DNA from: Nephrocerus scutellatus
Lineage: Eukaryota; Arthropoda; Insecta; Diptera; Pipunculidae
Direction of reading: 5' to 3'
DNA length: 64,000 nt
Assembly (NCBI GenBank): GCA_947095585.1
Contig: OX352765.1
Coordinates: forward strand, 92,774,965 to 92,838,964
Shown here: piece after piece, positions 50,601 through 53,320 of the stretch
How positions within the stretch are numbered: the stretch's first letter is position 1
Layout of the letters: every line of letters starts with the position of its first letter
Translations under genes and position numbers: made by a program
Notes under the pieces: generated by a model
Told to the model about the DNA's origin: nothing
Database searches by the model: none
Seen by the model: only the letters and a program-made list of their open reading frames with translations

Positions 50601-52477
50601 TTATGCAGGCGTTCGTTCTCACAAGAAAGTTCGGATTCTGGCAGTTAATTAAAAGTGAAAATAAAAAAGTTGGGTTTTCGTAAAAGGCGAATATTTTGAT
50701 CCTCAAATAAAATGTATTATGAAAATTCGATACCCACCGATTACTATGTACCAAAAACGTACCTCTTTGCGTAAGTTCATTCAATCGTTCATTGATTTTA
50801 CGTTTGTCTTCGGAGGCCGAAGTCTTCGAAGAACTGATACTTCCGCTGGCAATACGTGAATTGCCATCTACATTCCATTTACTCTTGAAGTCCTGCACTT
50901 CCTTTTTTAACTCGTTGATTTCTTTTTCACGTTCAGCAATTTCTGTATTCGCCTGAGACTCAACGCTAAGAGCAGCTTCCTTCAGACCGTCCAGTTCTTT
51001 TTGTAGCTTCTTGTTGCGTCCCTCCAAATCCATGGCACGTTGCATTGCCTCATGCATATTATCCTGATACTCGCGAATCTTACAAAGGGCTTCAGACTTT
51101 TCTCTCTGCAACAGTTCAACATCTTCGGAAAGTGTTCCAATGTCTTTGTAGCAGCAATCCTTAGCTAAGGCAGCTGGTGGGCGACCTCCAGTAAGAAGAT
51201 CATTTAAGCGACGAATTTCACGATCGCGTGCTTCAACCTAATGGTAAAAAGGTGGATGATTTAAGATCAATATGTTAACAAAATCGAGTTATTAAATGGC
51301 GAAAATTAATAGAATGGAAGAAATGGTTCATAATTACTAATATATACTTTTTTTTGTGTAACAAAATAAAAGTTTTAGGCAAGTTTTACTTTTTTACGAA
51401 AAGGCGAACCACGTTTAGAGAATTTTGTAAAGATTTTCCTACTTTTCGTTTGTAGCACGACAATTGCTCGCTGAGATCCTTTAGGCTGTTCTCAAGCCTA
51501 TCTAATTCGACTTGCTGCTTCCCAATAGACAGAGCCCCAGCTGAACCACCTGCCGATAATTTCTGATAATACCCAGCATTGCATTTTGTGCAACGAATTT
51601 GATTGTTAATGTTCTGTTCGGAAAGAGGCATTGGTAGTCGTTCGTCGCAACGTACTGTGCTGACAAATGGTTTTTTGCCTATCCAAGAAATGGGTTTAAA
51701 ATTTAATCTTATCAGTAGAGTAATTTCACTTACTCATAGTAGAACCATCTTTTTTAGTTTTCGCCGAATCAGAATATTTAGAAATAAGCGTTTGAATATC
51801 CTTTTGTAACTGCTGACAATGTTCTTCCAAGTGTAGTTTGTCCGATTGCAAGTTTCGAATTTTTTGATTATATTCTAAAAATGCCGCCAATCGAAATTTT
51901 AAATTGGAGCACAGAGGATTTTTAAAATTACTCACCGCAATTCCTCTGGTCTTGCTCCTCGCGATGTTTTATTAGCTGCAAATGCAATTGATTGCATTCG
52001 GCCAGAAGCCTTGAGTTGTCACACTTGTACGGTTCGACACCCAATTCCCAACAGGACTTTTCCTACACAACGAAGAAAATTTTTTAAACGGATGTGCATA
52101 CGTAATTATTACATAAGATGACCATGATGGTCAGTTGGTGCCTTATTACTTGGTGCTTGGTGGTCAGTCGCTGAGCAACTTTGTTTCACCGACAACGACC
52201 AAGCCATTATTGATTACATTTGTGTTTGACGCAGCAGGTCAGGTACTAAAAATACCTGAGCGCGGTAGAAGTTAGATTGATAAACATCCTCTTACCATGA
52301 ACATACCTCTAGTAAACTGACAATTTTTGCTTTGGAATCGCGCAAACTCTCTGTAGTTTTAACCAAATCCTCGAATAGGGAACCAACAAGTGAAATAGAC
52401 GCCAGCGGAAGTGGTTGCGTATACCCGAGAACATCTAGCTTTTGCCGGAGATTCTGGAACACACCGTCTACATTCAT
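10839..52477 (-). CDS. Cep135: Cep135 centriolar coiled-coil protein, complete, 17 exons
   Basis: Centrosomal protein of 135 kDa, a long coiled coil that builds the centriole cartwheel/pinhead and stabilises centriole walls. The start is at 52477 (MNVDGVFQNLRQKLDVLGYT, continuing TQPLPLASISLVGSLFEDLV). The RLDxLGYxQ-like start and the 'LV..LFsDLV.TTESLR' segment are family signatures. Further signatures are WELGVEPYK, VEARDREIRRLNDLL.GGRP and KERDEMLDHYRSLSHDA. All 17 exons join in phase: 3174 nt, 1057 codons plus stop, essentially the length I recall for Drosophila Cep135. Nearly the whole protein is heptad-rich. The gene spans 41.6 kb because intron 10 is 32.3 kb. It faces Neurl4 head to head and converges with the 1269-aa gene. 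The upstream in-frame ATG at 52534 was not chosen because family members start at MNVDG. Confidence 0.93.
11639..11730 (+). repeat. dispersed repeat 'GCGCGACAGACC', copy 2
   Basis: Starts ttggcgcgacagaccgttag and ends near ggaagggacat. Same family as 8124-8240 and 13454-13560. Lies in Cep135 intron 15. Confidence 0.6.
11820..12965 (-). mobile_element. decayed I-type LINE with RT and RNase H remnants
   Basis: Minus-strand reading from 12965 gives a 'KPdnrPselpKSkRPISLTtFDLKImkrLId' segment, the start of an RT domain. Lower down come SVSVSAGYLGLKYWTEQSG-type residues and a VFQAELHAIE-type RNase H piece with a 'VWVPGHQGIAGNEHADELA' equivalent near 12180-12120. Many stops. It is a relic inside Cep135 intron 15, in the same orientation as Cep135. 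Confidence 0.6.
13020..13340 (+). mobile_element. mariner/Tc1-superfamily transposase fragment
   Basis: The broken frame reads VWFQQDDATCRT (equivalent to the catalytic LWFQQDGAxxH region) and then a 'rYLTPLDFILFG' block followed by PETFDDLRTKMNA. These are the second Asp and third acidic blocks of a DDE transposase. A sister fragment lies at 37310-37570. No terminal repeats were identified. Confidence 0.6.
13454..13560 (+). repeat. dispersed repeat 'GCGCGACAGACC', copy 3
   Basis: Reads acgcaacagaccgttgtggt and ends aatggaagggacctacaatt. Most like copy 1 at its 3' part (gcacacaaatggaagggacc). Lies in Cep135 intron 15. Confidence 0.6.
14860..16490 (+). mobile_element. decayed LINE spanning RT to RNase H end, in Cep135 intron 11
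   Basis: From the left: an AYADDVVILVSGQYPSV catalytic block (about 14965), a thumb-like region near 15180-15290, RNase H remnants at 15690-15860, a 'RLRWNDFTNC' block at 16030, and the terminal zinc-like 'HNTFCKRETLIHYLCKCPGL' block at 16200. Frames change repeatedly. A second copy of the same family is at 18640-19090. It lies antisense to Cep135. Confidence 0.65.
16717..17176. other. unassigned start of Cep135 intron 10
   Basis: I see no coding, RNA or repeat structure that I can name here. Confidence 0.3.
17180..17430 (+). mobile_element. RTE-type LINE 3' end
   Basis: Broken frames give ...YDNQAGMQNWMTLTRNRA and the end reads gatgtaaaaccaaatatgat. This matches the 3' terminus of the copies at 2970-3740 and 24147-24390. 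Confidence 0.55.
17430..18375. other. unassigned intron sequence
   Basis: AT-rich and without a convincing gene. Open frames on both strands near 17900-18300 lack any recognisable motif. Confidence 0.3.
18376..18600 (+). mobile_element. LINE RT fragment
   Basis: The residues around 18385-18425 read as a 'GIPQGSVLGPILI' box in broken frames (aggcatacctcaaggttcag, then tactaggtcc). This is the conserved RT motif of Jockey/CR1-like elements. Short relic. Confidence 0.45.
18640..19095 (+). mobile_element. decayed LINE RT, second copy of the 14.9-kb family
   Basis: Contains AEAYADYVVILVSGQYPFV, where the catalytic YADD has become YADY, then SSWATSCGLGVNSRKT and 'TSEAKYLSVILDRKLS'. It follows the sequence at 14880-15290 closely. 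Confidence 0.65.
19092..19210 (-). mobile_element. transposase fragment (mariner/Tc1 superfamily)
   Basis: Minus-strand residues IIFSDKVHFHLGSLQNKKNC correspond to the first catalytic Asp block (FSDEAHFxLxGyVNKQNC) of an insect DDE transposase. Short relic, apparently fused to unrelated sequence at 19210-19370. Confidence 0.55.
19380..20170 (-). mobile_element. decayed LINE, post-RT region
   Basis: A 141-residue minus-strand frame (20160-19735) includes YACPIRWNISRSYMLKFRVL, then ERKNIRAFMDMYRSEHSNYR. That is the 'LERkclR.c...yRs..snyr' region after RT in a common insect LINE lineage. The remainder to 19380 is broken. Confidence 0.6.
20200..21170. other. unassigned intron sequence
   Basis: AT-rich. 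I see no gene and no repeat that I can name. Confidence 0.3.
21430..21860 (+). mobile_element. LINE RNase H/3' fragment within the mariner-like element
   Basis: Contains VPGHKNIEGNKRARELA (RNase H C-terminal block), 'TRSQL..SSLTK', and then the 'LDIPHNIFCRR' terminal block. Same family as 1-125 and 16144-16470. Stops throughout. Confidence 0.6.
22045..22250 (+). repeat. two-copy tandem repeat, period about 103 bp
   Basis: cagaatttccataggaagaa (about 22053) recurs as cagaattttcataggaacaa (about 22156), each followed by gtcttatagtcg.atcttagtcctaca. About 88-90 percent alike by eye. Confidence 0.7.
22413..24146. other. unassigned intron sequence
   Basis: AT-rich intronic sequence with a TATA/TATG-rich patch at 23250-23305. 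No gene is recognised. Confidence 0.3.
24147..24395 (+). mobile_element. RTE-type LINE 3' end
   Basis: Broken frames include a 'KLLVNKRMVIPVLTHGSETWVL' segment, typical of the RTE region after RT. The end reads tatagccaaatatgatgatg. Internal deletion joins this directly to the terminal segment. Confidence 0.6.
24450..24800 (-). mobile_element. RTE-type LINE, internal RT fragment
   Basis: Minus-strand pieces 'LQHLFIDFKTA' and, lower, 'EDELVRILFNLASKKVIR' match the RT boxes FIDFkkAYDs and GDeLaplLFNlalE.vIR of RTE elements. Heavily broken. Confidence 0.5.
25018..25260 (-). mobile_element. RTE-type LINE 3' end, minus strand
   Basis: Read on the minus strand, the end is gagccaaatatgatgatgat. 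This is the same terminus as the plus-strand copies, preceded by 'MERLFEVAQDRTP'. Both orientations therefore occur in one intron. Confidence 0.55.
25261..26150. other. unassigned intron sequence
   Basis: No gene or clear repeat is seen. A small open frame at 25865-26125 has no recognisable motif. Confidence 0.3.
26160..26976 (+). other. candidate non-coding first exon (5' UTR) of the nested DUF4789-type gene
   Basis: This stretch is purine-rich with frequent GTG/GAG words, unlike its AT-rich surroundings. It ends in a strong donor (aaaatac|gtaagtg, GT at 26977). The nested gene's ATG at 45090 is preceded by a good acceptor (aaaatttccacag, exon from about 45046), so its leader exon must lie upstream. 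Pairing the two would give an 18-kb intron interrupted by the errantivirus. This is inference. Confidence 0.25.
27110..27219 (+). repeat. left part of an ~80-bp tandem repeat array
   Basis: Contains one monomer (cattaaatcatccc, then atcttcctataatc, then taatacattc). The array continues after the errantivirus at 36434, and the last four bases are one copy of its target duplication. Confidence 0.75.
27216..27219 (+). other. target-site duplication ATTC, left copy
   Basis: ATTC immediately before the 5' LTR equals ATTC at 36434-36437 immediately after the 3' LTR. Leaving out the element restores a taatacattcc motif seen elsewhere in the surrounding array. Confidence 0.9.
27220..27782 (+). repeat. 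5' LTR of the errantivirus
   Basis: 563 bp from TGTTGTGACC to CCCAACA. Contains a two-copy acatgtgctaYgcacatttc repeat, a 14-bp-arm palindrome (27317-27346), three copies of gacgacccaccgcggcgtc, inverted repeats at 27529-27569 and 27584-27617, a 7-bp-arm dyad (27691-27705) and a TATA-like TTTATATAAA at 27726-27735, which is the likely promoter core. Confidence 0.95.
27726..27735 (+). promoter_or_regulatory. TATA-like box of the 5' LTR
   Basis: TTTATATAAA, 47 bp before the LTR end. It is the best core-promoter candidate for the full-length element transcript. The 3' LTR copy is at 36377-36386. Confidence 0.5.
27785..27803 (+). other. primer binding site, tRNA-Leu type
   Basis: TGGTGGCAGCGGTGGGATT starts two bases after the LTR end (CA, tt, TGG). 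Its complement ends ...CCACCGCTGCCACCA, which fits the acceptor/T-arm end of a fly tRNA-Leu with CCA added. The tRNA identity is from memory of the tRNA sequence. Confidence 0.75.
27804..28855 (+). other. errantivirus untranslated leader with a host-like segment and splice donor
   Basis: The leader is about 1.05 kb. Its 28065-28335 part is open in two frames and is rich in AAC/CAG/CAT/TCA triplets, unlike the A-rich pol. It ends in aacatgaattt|gtaagaat (donor GT at 28336). The ATG at 28328-28330, eight bases before the donor, can supply a start codon to a spliced env message. The remaining leader to gag is AT-rich. Confidence 0.6.
28856..29833 (+). CDS. gag: errantivirus Gag (nucleocapsid-bearing structural polyprotein)
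   Basis: 325 residues from the first ATG in the frame (28856); an upstream TTG at 28778 is less likely because the frame only opens after a TAA at 28775. The first ~190 residues form the capsid-like part (PEFDG and 'VIQTEMFQFKQG' blocks). Two CX2CX4HX4C zinc knuckles follow, at 29450-29491 and 29663-29704, as expected for RNA packaging. The frame ends at TAA 29831-29833. The pol frame is open from 29752, so the two overlap by about 80 nt in the -1 relation usual for this group. I see no classical slippery heptamer in the overlap. Confidence 0.9.
   Translation: MTTSRFNPSHAIKLIPEFDGLAKNLDRFIQLVDLQSKKAIDDADKLELVDIVKSKLTGRAYNVVIKYNDYNGWPELKDALVKNFRKCRSVQVIQTEMFQFKQGYRETVASYAERANALCDELNNANANTEDDSSNKAIRSLNSAMMLNSFCNGLNPQIKLLVKSARCKEFDEAVEIAMEEEKLLASTSNRYQNQNNMYCKHCKTKTHNTSECRTIRNYNFSPGDVRFLNNTNHRPNIQTTQPFVNRPTLNYTQPLTNRSGVDTIRSDIICKYCRNQGHSIEQCRKRVFNNNRNSGNENNYSNQGNSQRPGPTSTRSQVKDIKPCA
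29752..33657 (+). CDS. pol: errantivirus Pol (protease, reverse transcriptase, RNase H, integrase)
   Basis: The frame is open from 29752, lacks its own sensible ATG and lies -1 to gag, so it is expected to be made by frameshift. It starts with about 45 Gln-Asn pairs from the hexanucleotide array and a Lys/Asn/Ser-rich linker. The protease has its DTGA at 30484-30495. The reverse transcriptase has its YLDD at 31714-31725. RNase H acidic positions fall near 32161, 32284, 32362 and 32491. Integrase begins with an HHCC zinc finger (H 32635 and 32656, C 32746 and 32755), then the DDE triad at 32842, 33022 and 33130. A GPY-type module (EGPYEI, about 33532) lies near the end. No internal stop or frameshift is seen. 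Confidence 0.94.
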   Translation, partial: LFESGKLSATWPDKHSESGKRHQTLCVNQNQNQNQNQNQNQNQNQNQNQNQNQNQNQNQNQNQNQNQNQNQNQNQNQNQNQNQNQNQNQNQNQNQNQNQNQNQNQNQNQNQNQNQNQNRKTNSQNQIQIELSQKYKSDSLNRTIPHAKSEKVPGHRMPNRDSNPEKVRKQTIKQNILLNEHHHQNRSQSQIRRLHQFLTRSLDTESSSAKQIANISSINRASTFKSEIKIKSQESKAKSNIMLLDTGASLSLIKLGTLKLNAEVNLKNVIELTGIGKTSTSTLGTILLNIEITPGQHLKHPFHIVPQNFPITQDGIIGEDFFRKFNAIVDYNDNIFVYHYKNRQFTVDFSNEWKTLTIPARTEKWVKYGPVKEKMEQIYFSQEIAPRVYSASTITAPKDGYVFISILNTNNEDVSIKNLSLKSENMDHYTVYNLNSISTDQVVEERLEKLKTELNLIHLNLEEKQSIEEICRNFNHLFFIEGDKLSTTSGIKHSIKTENTVPANIRPYRLAEIHKQEIRKQVNKMLQDDVIRPSTSPWNAPLLVVPKKGDQKWRVVIDYRKLNEATIPDAYPIPNIEDILGQLGDSKYFTTLDLVDGFHQIEITEEDKEKTAFSTTNGHFEFNRMPFGLRNAPPTFQRLMNVVLSGLQGFMCLVYLDDIVIYGKNLQDHNKKLIEVFKALDKFNLKIKLSKCKFLQTEVMYLGHVITADGVKPDPDKIAAINNIEIPKTQKQIKSFLGLSGYYRKFIKNYSQIANPLNKLLRKDVPFKWDAFCDESFRKLKKSIVQPPILIYPNFAKTFYITSDASNEAIGAVLSQRDSNDNDLPIAFASRILNKAEKNYSTIEKEALAVVWAVTHFRPYVFGRHFEVITDHKPLVWMFNLKDPSSRIMRWRIKLEEYDFTVSHKAGHLNTNADALSRLNVPEINVVTRSCSKMTPGEPEQDNHVTEITDPVKIKQILFEFHDTPLGGHQGVKRTLKRIRKAYKWKNMYVDIKKYIMSCELCQKNKVYTRNKIPMVITTTAKVPFERIALDIVGPLPITENNNKYILTFQDDLTKFVQAIAIPNQEARTVAEALIKKIVCTFGIPQTILTDQGTNFTSELFKNICKTLKIHKIQTSPYHPQSNGSLERSHRTLGDYLRNYASKDQANWDQYMDYAIFCYNTTSHSSTNYSPFEALYGFEAPIPSTLNRSVQPTYNYDDYVAEIKEKMQTGYEIIRNNQIKAKEKSKTYYDQNCKETNFNVGDKVLLEIKNRVNKKLTPIFEGPYEIVEILSPENSRIKIGRKEKVIHNNLIKPYTQAHTNT
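29833..30106 (+). repeat. (TCAAAA)n microsatellite, about 45 copies, at the gag/pol boundary
   Basis: An uninterrupted hexanucleotide array of about 272 bp begins within three bases of the gag stop. It encodes (Gln-Asn)n in the pol frame, (Lys-Ser)n in a second frame and Lys-Ile in the third, with no stop in any plus frame. Because the unit is 6 bp, copy-number changes never shift the reading frame. Confidence 0.97.
33667..35469 (+). CDS. env: errantivirus Env (fusion-type membrane glycoprotein)
   Basis: A 600-codon frame starts 10 nt after pol. It begins with a hydrophobic signal-like segment (about 33706-33765), has a basic Lys-Arg site (34066-34071) followed by a Gly/Phe-rich stretch that resembles the fusion-peptide region of insect F-type proteins, several Asn-X-Ser/Thr sites, and a single C-terminal membrane span (about 35338-35400) with a short Lys-rich tail. 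A strong acceptor (AG at 33724-33725 after a T-rich tract) lies inside the annotated 5' end and is in phase with the leader donor at 28336. The real message is therefore probably spliced, with its start codon in the leader. No stop or frameshift is seen. Confidence 0.85.
   Translation: MTHTKYQNIKTRIFCVFNFSYLILVCALSAAAAQLHQQLPLNTTGVYLEPIGVLEKSFTKWTFLFYFNNSITNTNAKTLKKNINTLSDLCENTTKEYPIGRCKMTLQMLKHSLNEVQQNNRMLDGILLGTRLTKRSTTITNGGLFNGIGYIQKFLFGTMDSQDAVKIENALQTLSENQNSLYHMTKEQLTIISNVFDALNDTTRNVNNNFNLITKEIKENSAKLVNLTNFEKILHSFDEMSYLISICASQILAKQAELLDILQEAKLGRLDSRFLNSDIFIATLNQIQAELPHNVRFPQKISRLNLPIINSLATTTPIYVNGNFMIQVSIPMVNEEFNLFRITPLPTKYLEHTYRYVSTGSELVAVNENYRRYIFLSINDLEKCITSEPEHFVCQQNFVIHNYDMNNCIIQLISGNPNPQICEYRVFQLKHELWFTLKNKNSWLYVMPEPKNVRIICGDTPHTIKLSDSGILKIKPYCKAVTNEIYLQASNDIYNKVPILYHFQAIPVIEKIDIPSNLSQISSHIIHVEKLNLDKFSINVKDLVRKDTSFITIKHETLYISTSTLIAICLICILIHVIKKYFKIKVSVNKEAGENVAENP
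35463..35857 (+). other. A-rich region between env and the 3' LTR
   Basis: Contains several A runs, one of almost 40 consecutive A (about 35655-35696), and no coding frame. Confidence 0.7.
35858..35870 (+). promoter_or_regulatory. polypurine tract
   Basis: AAGGGGGGAGGAG directly abuts the 3' LTR, as required for plus-strand DNA priming. Confidence 0.85.
35871..36433 (+). repeat. 3' LTR of the errantivirus
   Basis: 563 bp. I found no difference from the 5' LTR on base-by-base reading, including the 14-bp-arm palindrome (35968-35997) and the three gacgacccaccgcggcgtc copies. Confidence 0.95.
36434..36790 (+). repeat. right part of the ~80-bp tandem repeat array
   Basis: Begins with the second ATTC. 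Recurring words are attaaatcatcc, caatcttcctataa, taatacattccatgaactca. Clear monomer starts at 36578 and 36660 give a period near 82 bp; others are degenerate. Confidence 0.8.
36791..37305. other. unassigned intron sequence
   Basis: No gene or recognisable repeat. Confidence 0.3.
37310..37570 (+). mobile_element. mariner/Tc1-superfamily transposase fragment
   Basis: Broken frames match 13020-13340: a 'CAFNKTALHA' block equivalent to the second catalytic Asp region, then a FLFGAV block and 'VYANNPETLDxLRTNIER'. Relic. Confidence 0.55.
37908..38168 (-). CDS. possible small secreted protein, unrecognised
   Basis: An 86-codon minus-strand frame starts MAHTLRSLISIALLYLNPSN, a plausible signal peptide with a possible cleavage after SNGA. 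A 45-nt GT-AG segment inside it (gtatgcacag to gttttcag) could be an intron, though it is shorter than typical fly introns. Beyond it two readings are possible. No family is recognised. It could be a chance frame. Confidence 0.2.
   Translation of the reverse strand: MAHTLRSLISIALLYLNPSNGAPQSDKGNHLGQLIVDLILFVVCTDLLVIFFDWCFQKLSPVNWIMQFVTIICWHNDVERFQFRFY
38870..39540 (+). repeat. unidentified repeat-rich block with a 91-bp tandem duplication
   Basis: accgccttacggtgagc occurs at 38970 and 39061, each followed by ataaa(a)tggctttagtt and ttcggctt. The word ttttatttgca recurs three times between 39297 and 39495. A 139-codon frame across it is probably chance. Likely a transposon relic of unknown type. 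Confidence 0.45.
39541..40820. other. unassigned intron sequence
   Basis: No gene, RNA or repeat identified. Confidence 0.3.
40830..41233 (+). mobile_element. mariner 5' end with transposase HTH domain, truncated
   Basis: Starts near an acgagggttgttttttatat mariner-type end. The frame at 41051-41233 gives EVPSRASVYRWFAKFNRGRS and then SENIDAVHELI, the helix-turn-helix region of mariner transposase. The catalytic DDE part is missing, and the frame runs into the minus-strand LINE at 41234. Confidence 0.75.
41234..42080 (-). mobile_element. Jockey-type LINE relic
   Basis: Minus-strand order from the right: an endonuclease-RT linker ('IIlEGMR.fIPyrTKc' and 'WYdLSCKEAtRnRA'), an RT box INVGVPQGSVLSPTLFLIF (about 41625-41570), and then 'iPNRAIDDVNIAKTIESLEH' (about 41345-41290). 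Internal sequence is deleted. It truncates the mariner fragment. Confidence 0.65.
42081..43306. other. unassigned intron sequence
   Basis: Open frames are short and lack known motifs. Confidence 0.3.
43313..43560 (+). mobile_element. mariner-type 5' end fragment
   Basis: Starts tacgagggtagtttgataag, a typical mariner terminal repeat, followed by an untranslated-leader-like segment (tttgacagccattggtcttg). No transposase or second end was found. Confidence 0.5.
43724..43841. repeat. long near-perfect inverted repeat (hairpin)
   Basis: Arms at 43724-43771 and 43795-43841 pair over about 47 bp with two mismatches and one extra base, around a 23-nt loop. The arm core is CTTTTCTTCTTATGTCTCTC, then TAAGAAGGTGGTTTGAACGG. 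It has no coding content. It could be a MITE relic, a processed hairpin RNA or a replication product. Confidence 0.85.
44092..44830 (-). mobile_element. Jockey-type LINE, RT region with long open frame
   Basis: A 200-residue minus-strand frame includes SLSSYRPIALASILSMVME, 'LSDQQYGFRMQRSSGDLMACL', VVALDISKAFMIVWHQALL and AGVPQGSVLSPIISHFLIFI, the consecutive RT boxes of a Jockey-clade element. The frame stops just before the catalytic YADD, so it is truncated. It is better preserved than the 41.2-42.1-kb copy. Confidence 0.8.
44843..44950 (-). repeat. dispersed repeat shared with 53050-53275
   Basis: gaacccgggacccgatcac here is the reverse complement of gtgatcgggtcccgggttc near 53255. The flanking accggagatacatatgtg/agaaagtattgtc words also recur there. 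Unknown transposon family. Confidence 0.65.
45090..46747 (+). CDS. secreted Cys-rich DUF4789-type protein, six repeats, nested in Cep135 intron 10
   Basis: Exons 45090-45511, 45576-45735, 45817-45994 and 46059-46747 join in phase (1449 nt, 482 aa). The N-terminus is a basic start plus hydrophobic stretch (KKLALYAGSVSVITFLTLAI), a signal peptide or signal anchor. Six cysteine modules follow, each with a C-Y/F-x3-4-x-GPC core (FEQGPCDAGQYF, YTKGPCAKGKL, YTKGPCSTPGHLF, YTRGPCAANEF, IGTQGPCSLHQ, YSRGPCGPGQWLE). This is the pattern of insect DUF4789 proteins, whose function is unknown. The gene runs antisense to Cep135. The 3' end is uncertain. A 56-nt GT-AG intron (46693-46748) would swap the last residues for a hydrophobic tail ending at 46869. 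A third frame encodes an acidic end (DELDDDNDDED) that needs an implausible 19-nt intron. Confidence 0.78.
46870..47325. other. 3' flank of the nested gene, AT-rich
   Basis: AATAAA-like words occur (for example about 47080), suitable for polyadenylation of the nested gene. Nothing else is seen. Confidence 0.35.
47330..48160 (+). mobile_element. decayed I-type LINE, post-RT to RNase H
   Basis: Broken frames give 'WLYTAVVRPNLLYGVTVWWT' (after RT), 'LSKVxRSAV', a long linker, and 'CVGCRATETFWATVCMADKL', i.e. a VPGHxxIxGNxxADxLAK RNase H block. Relic. Confidence 0.6.
48161..49004. other. unassigned intron sequence beside Cep135 exon 10
   Basis: Very AT-rich; no gene identified. Confidence 0.3.
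49005..52477 (-). CDS. Cep135: Cep135 exons 1-10 (N-terminal 720 residues)
   Basis: Exons on the minus strand, 5' to 3': 52477-52307, 52062-51936, 51874-51734, 51678-51443, 51237-50763, 50637-50557, 50116-49992, 49933-49455, 49389-49179 and 49120-49005. Each ends in a GT donor (GTATGT, GTGAGT, GTAAGT, GTACGT and similar) and starts after AG, with matching phase. Exon 4 carries a CxxC pair (RCTKCNAGY), which may be a small metal site or chance. Exon 5 holds a Ser-rich linker (GSISSSKTSASEDK) in an otherwise coiled-coil stretch; exon 8 has a short QQQQPHPPQ break. Confidence 0.92.
50130..50556. repeat. transposon-like insertion with an (ACATACAG/ACATACA) array in Cep135 intron 6
   Basis: The sequence tatcgtgtgaacggtcatcg followed by gttatgtgtgaacagacata and an 80-bp run of acatacag/accatacat words (about 50453-50521) resembles the terminal part of a common insect transposon. 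The intron is otherwise C-rich for this region (aaccccctc, cacctatcca). Confidence 0.5.
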
Positions 52478-52966
52478 TGTAATGGTCTTTACTTTTATTA
52501 AATACAAAATAATATAAAATAATCTAATATTCAAATTTTAAAATTTCAGATGCAGTCCCGCACAAAAAACATCAGATGCTACGGCTATCATAAATTCACA
52601 AGTCTGTTTTTTTTATTTCGAGACTCGTTCTGCTCAAGTTTGACACATAAATGTGATGCCAGCACCAATTTTACATTATAGATGTTGAATGGGAATTCAC
52701 AATAGAGTTAAGCTAGAGTGAATTGATGTTATTTAATTAATAAAATTATGTTTTATAGAAATAAATTAAAATAGTTATTAAACTAAAGACTTTTAAGTGA
52801 AATTACCAAAAAAATTACTCGACTGCGACAATCTAAAGCAAGCTACAAGCCGAAATTAATTGACAATACTTGACAATTTTGTGAAAACTAAATATCAAGT
52901 AAGAAAAAAGCGTATGTACGTATCAAAGCGTTTTATGTCATATTCAGAAGGTTTAGTCGTCGAAAT

Positions 52967-53005
52967 CGGAGAGATATTCCAAGATATCCGTGGAATATCT
53001 CTCCG
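52967..53005. repeat. perfect 14-bp inverted repeat
   Basis: CGGAGAGATATTCC and GGAATATCTCTCCG are separated by 11 nt. It lies 490 bp upstream of the Cep135 start and outside the Neurl4 duplication. Confidence 0.9.
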
Positions 53006-53049
53006 TGGGTCGTCGGTCGTCTGTCGTGGATTCTTGCGATCAATTTTTA

Positions 53050-53275
53050 ACCCACTTCCCATGGCCCGATTTTATTGAAATTTTGCACACATGTGTATTT
53101 CCGGAGACAACACTTTCTATTAAATTTTGAGGCCCCTCGGGCTGCTGGGTCGAGGACTCCCAAACAAAAATTTTAAAAAATTTACCCGATTTTCTTCAAA
53201 TTTTACACACATGTGTATACCCAATAAACAATACTTTTTCGATACTTTGGTAGTGATCGGGTCCCGGGTTCGGCC
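53050..53275 (+). repeat. two tandem copies of a dispersed repeat
   Basis: cccgattttattgaaatttt plus gcacacatgtgtat recurs as cccgattttcttcaaatttt plus acacacatgtgtat about 119 bp later. Each is followed by an 'acaaYactttYt' segment, and the second continues into gtgatcgggtcccgggttcg. An inverted copy is at 44843-44950. Confidence 0.7.
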
Positions 53276-53320
53276 GCAAGGCCCTTATACATTTTTTAAA
53301 TATCTATACTGGCATCAGAT

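Larger units (their letters stand above)
52478..53320. promoter_or_regulatory. shared upstream region of Cep135 (-) and the Neurl4 locus (+), left part
   Basis: The interval between the two divergent start codons begins here. It holds a 14-bp-arm perfect hairpin (52967-53005) and a two-copy dispersed repeat (53050-53275). No convincing open reading frame is seen. The part right of 53320 belongs to the duplicated unit. Confidence 0.45.

Noticed and set aside
52478..52534. Upstream in-frame ATG for Cep135 at 52534
   Set aside because: It would add residues absent from the family start (MNVDG...), and the stretch is AT-rich leader.
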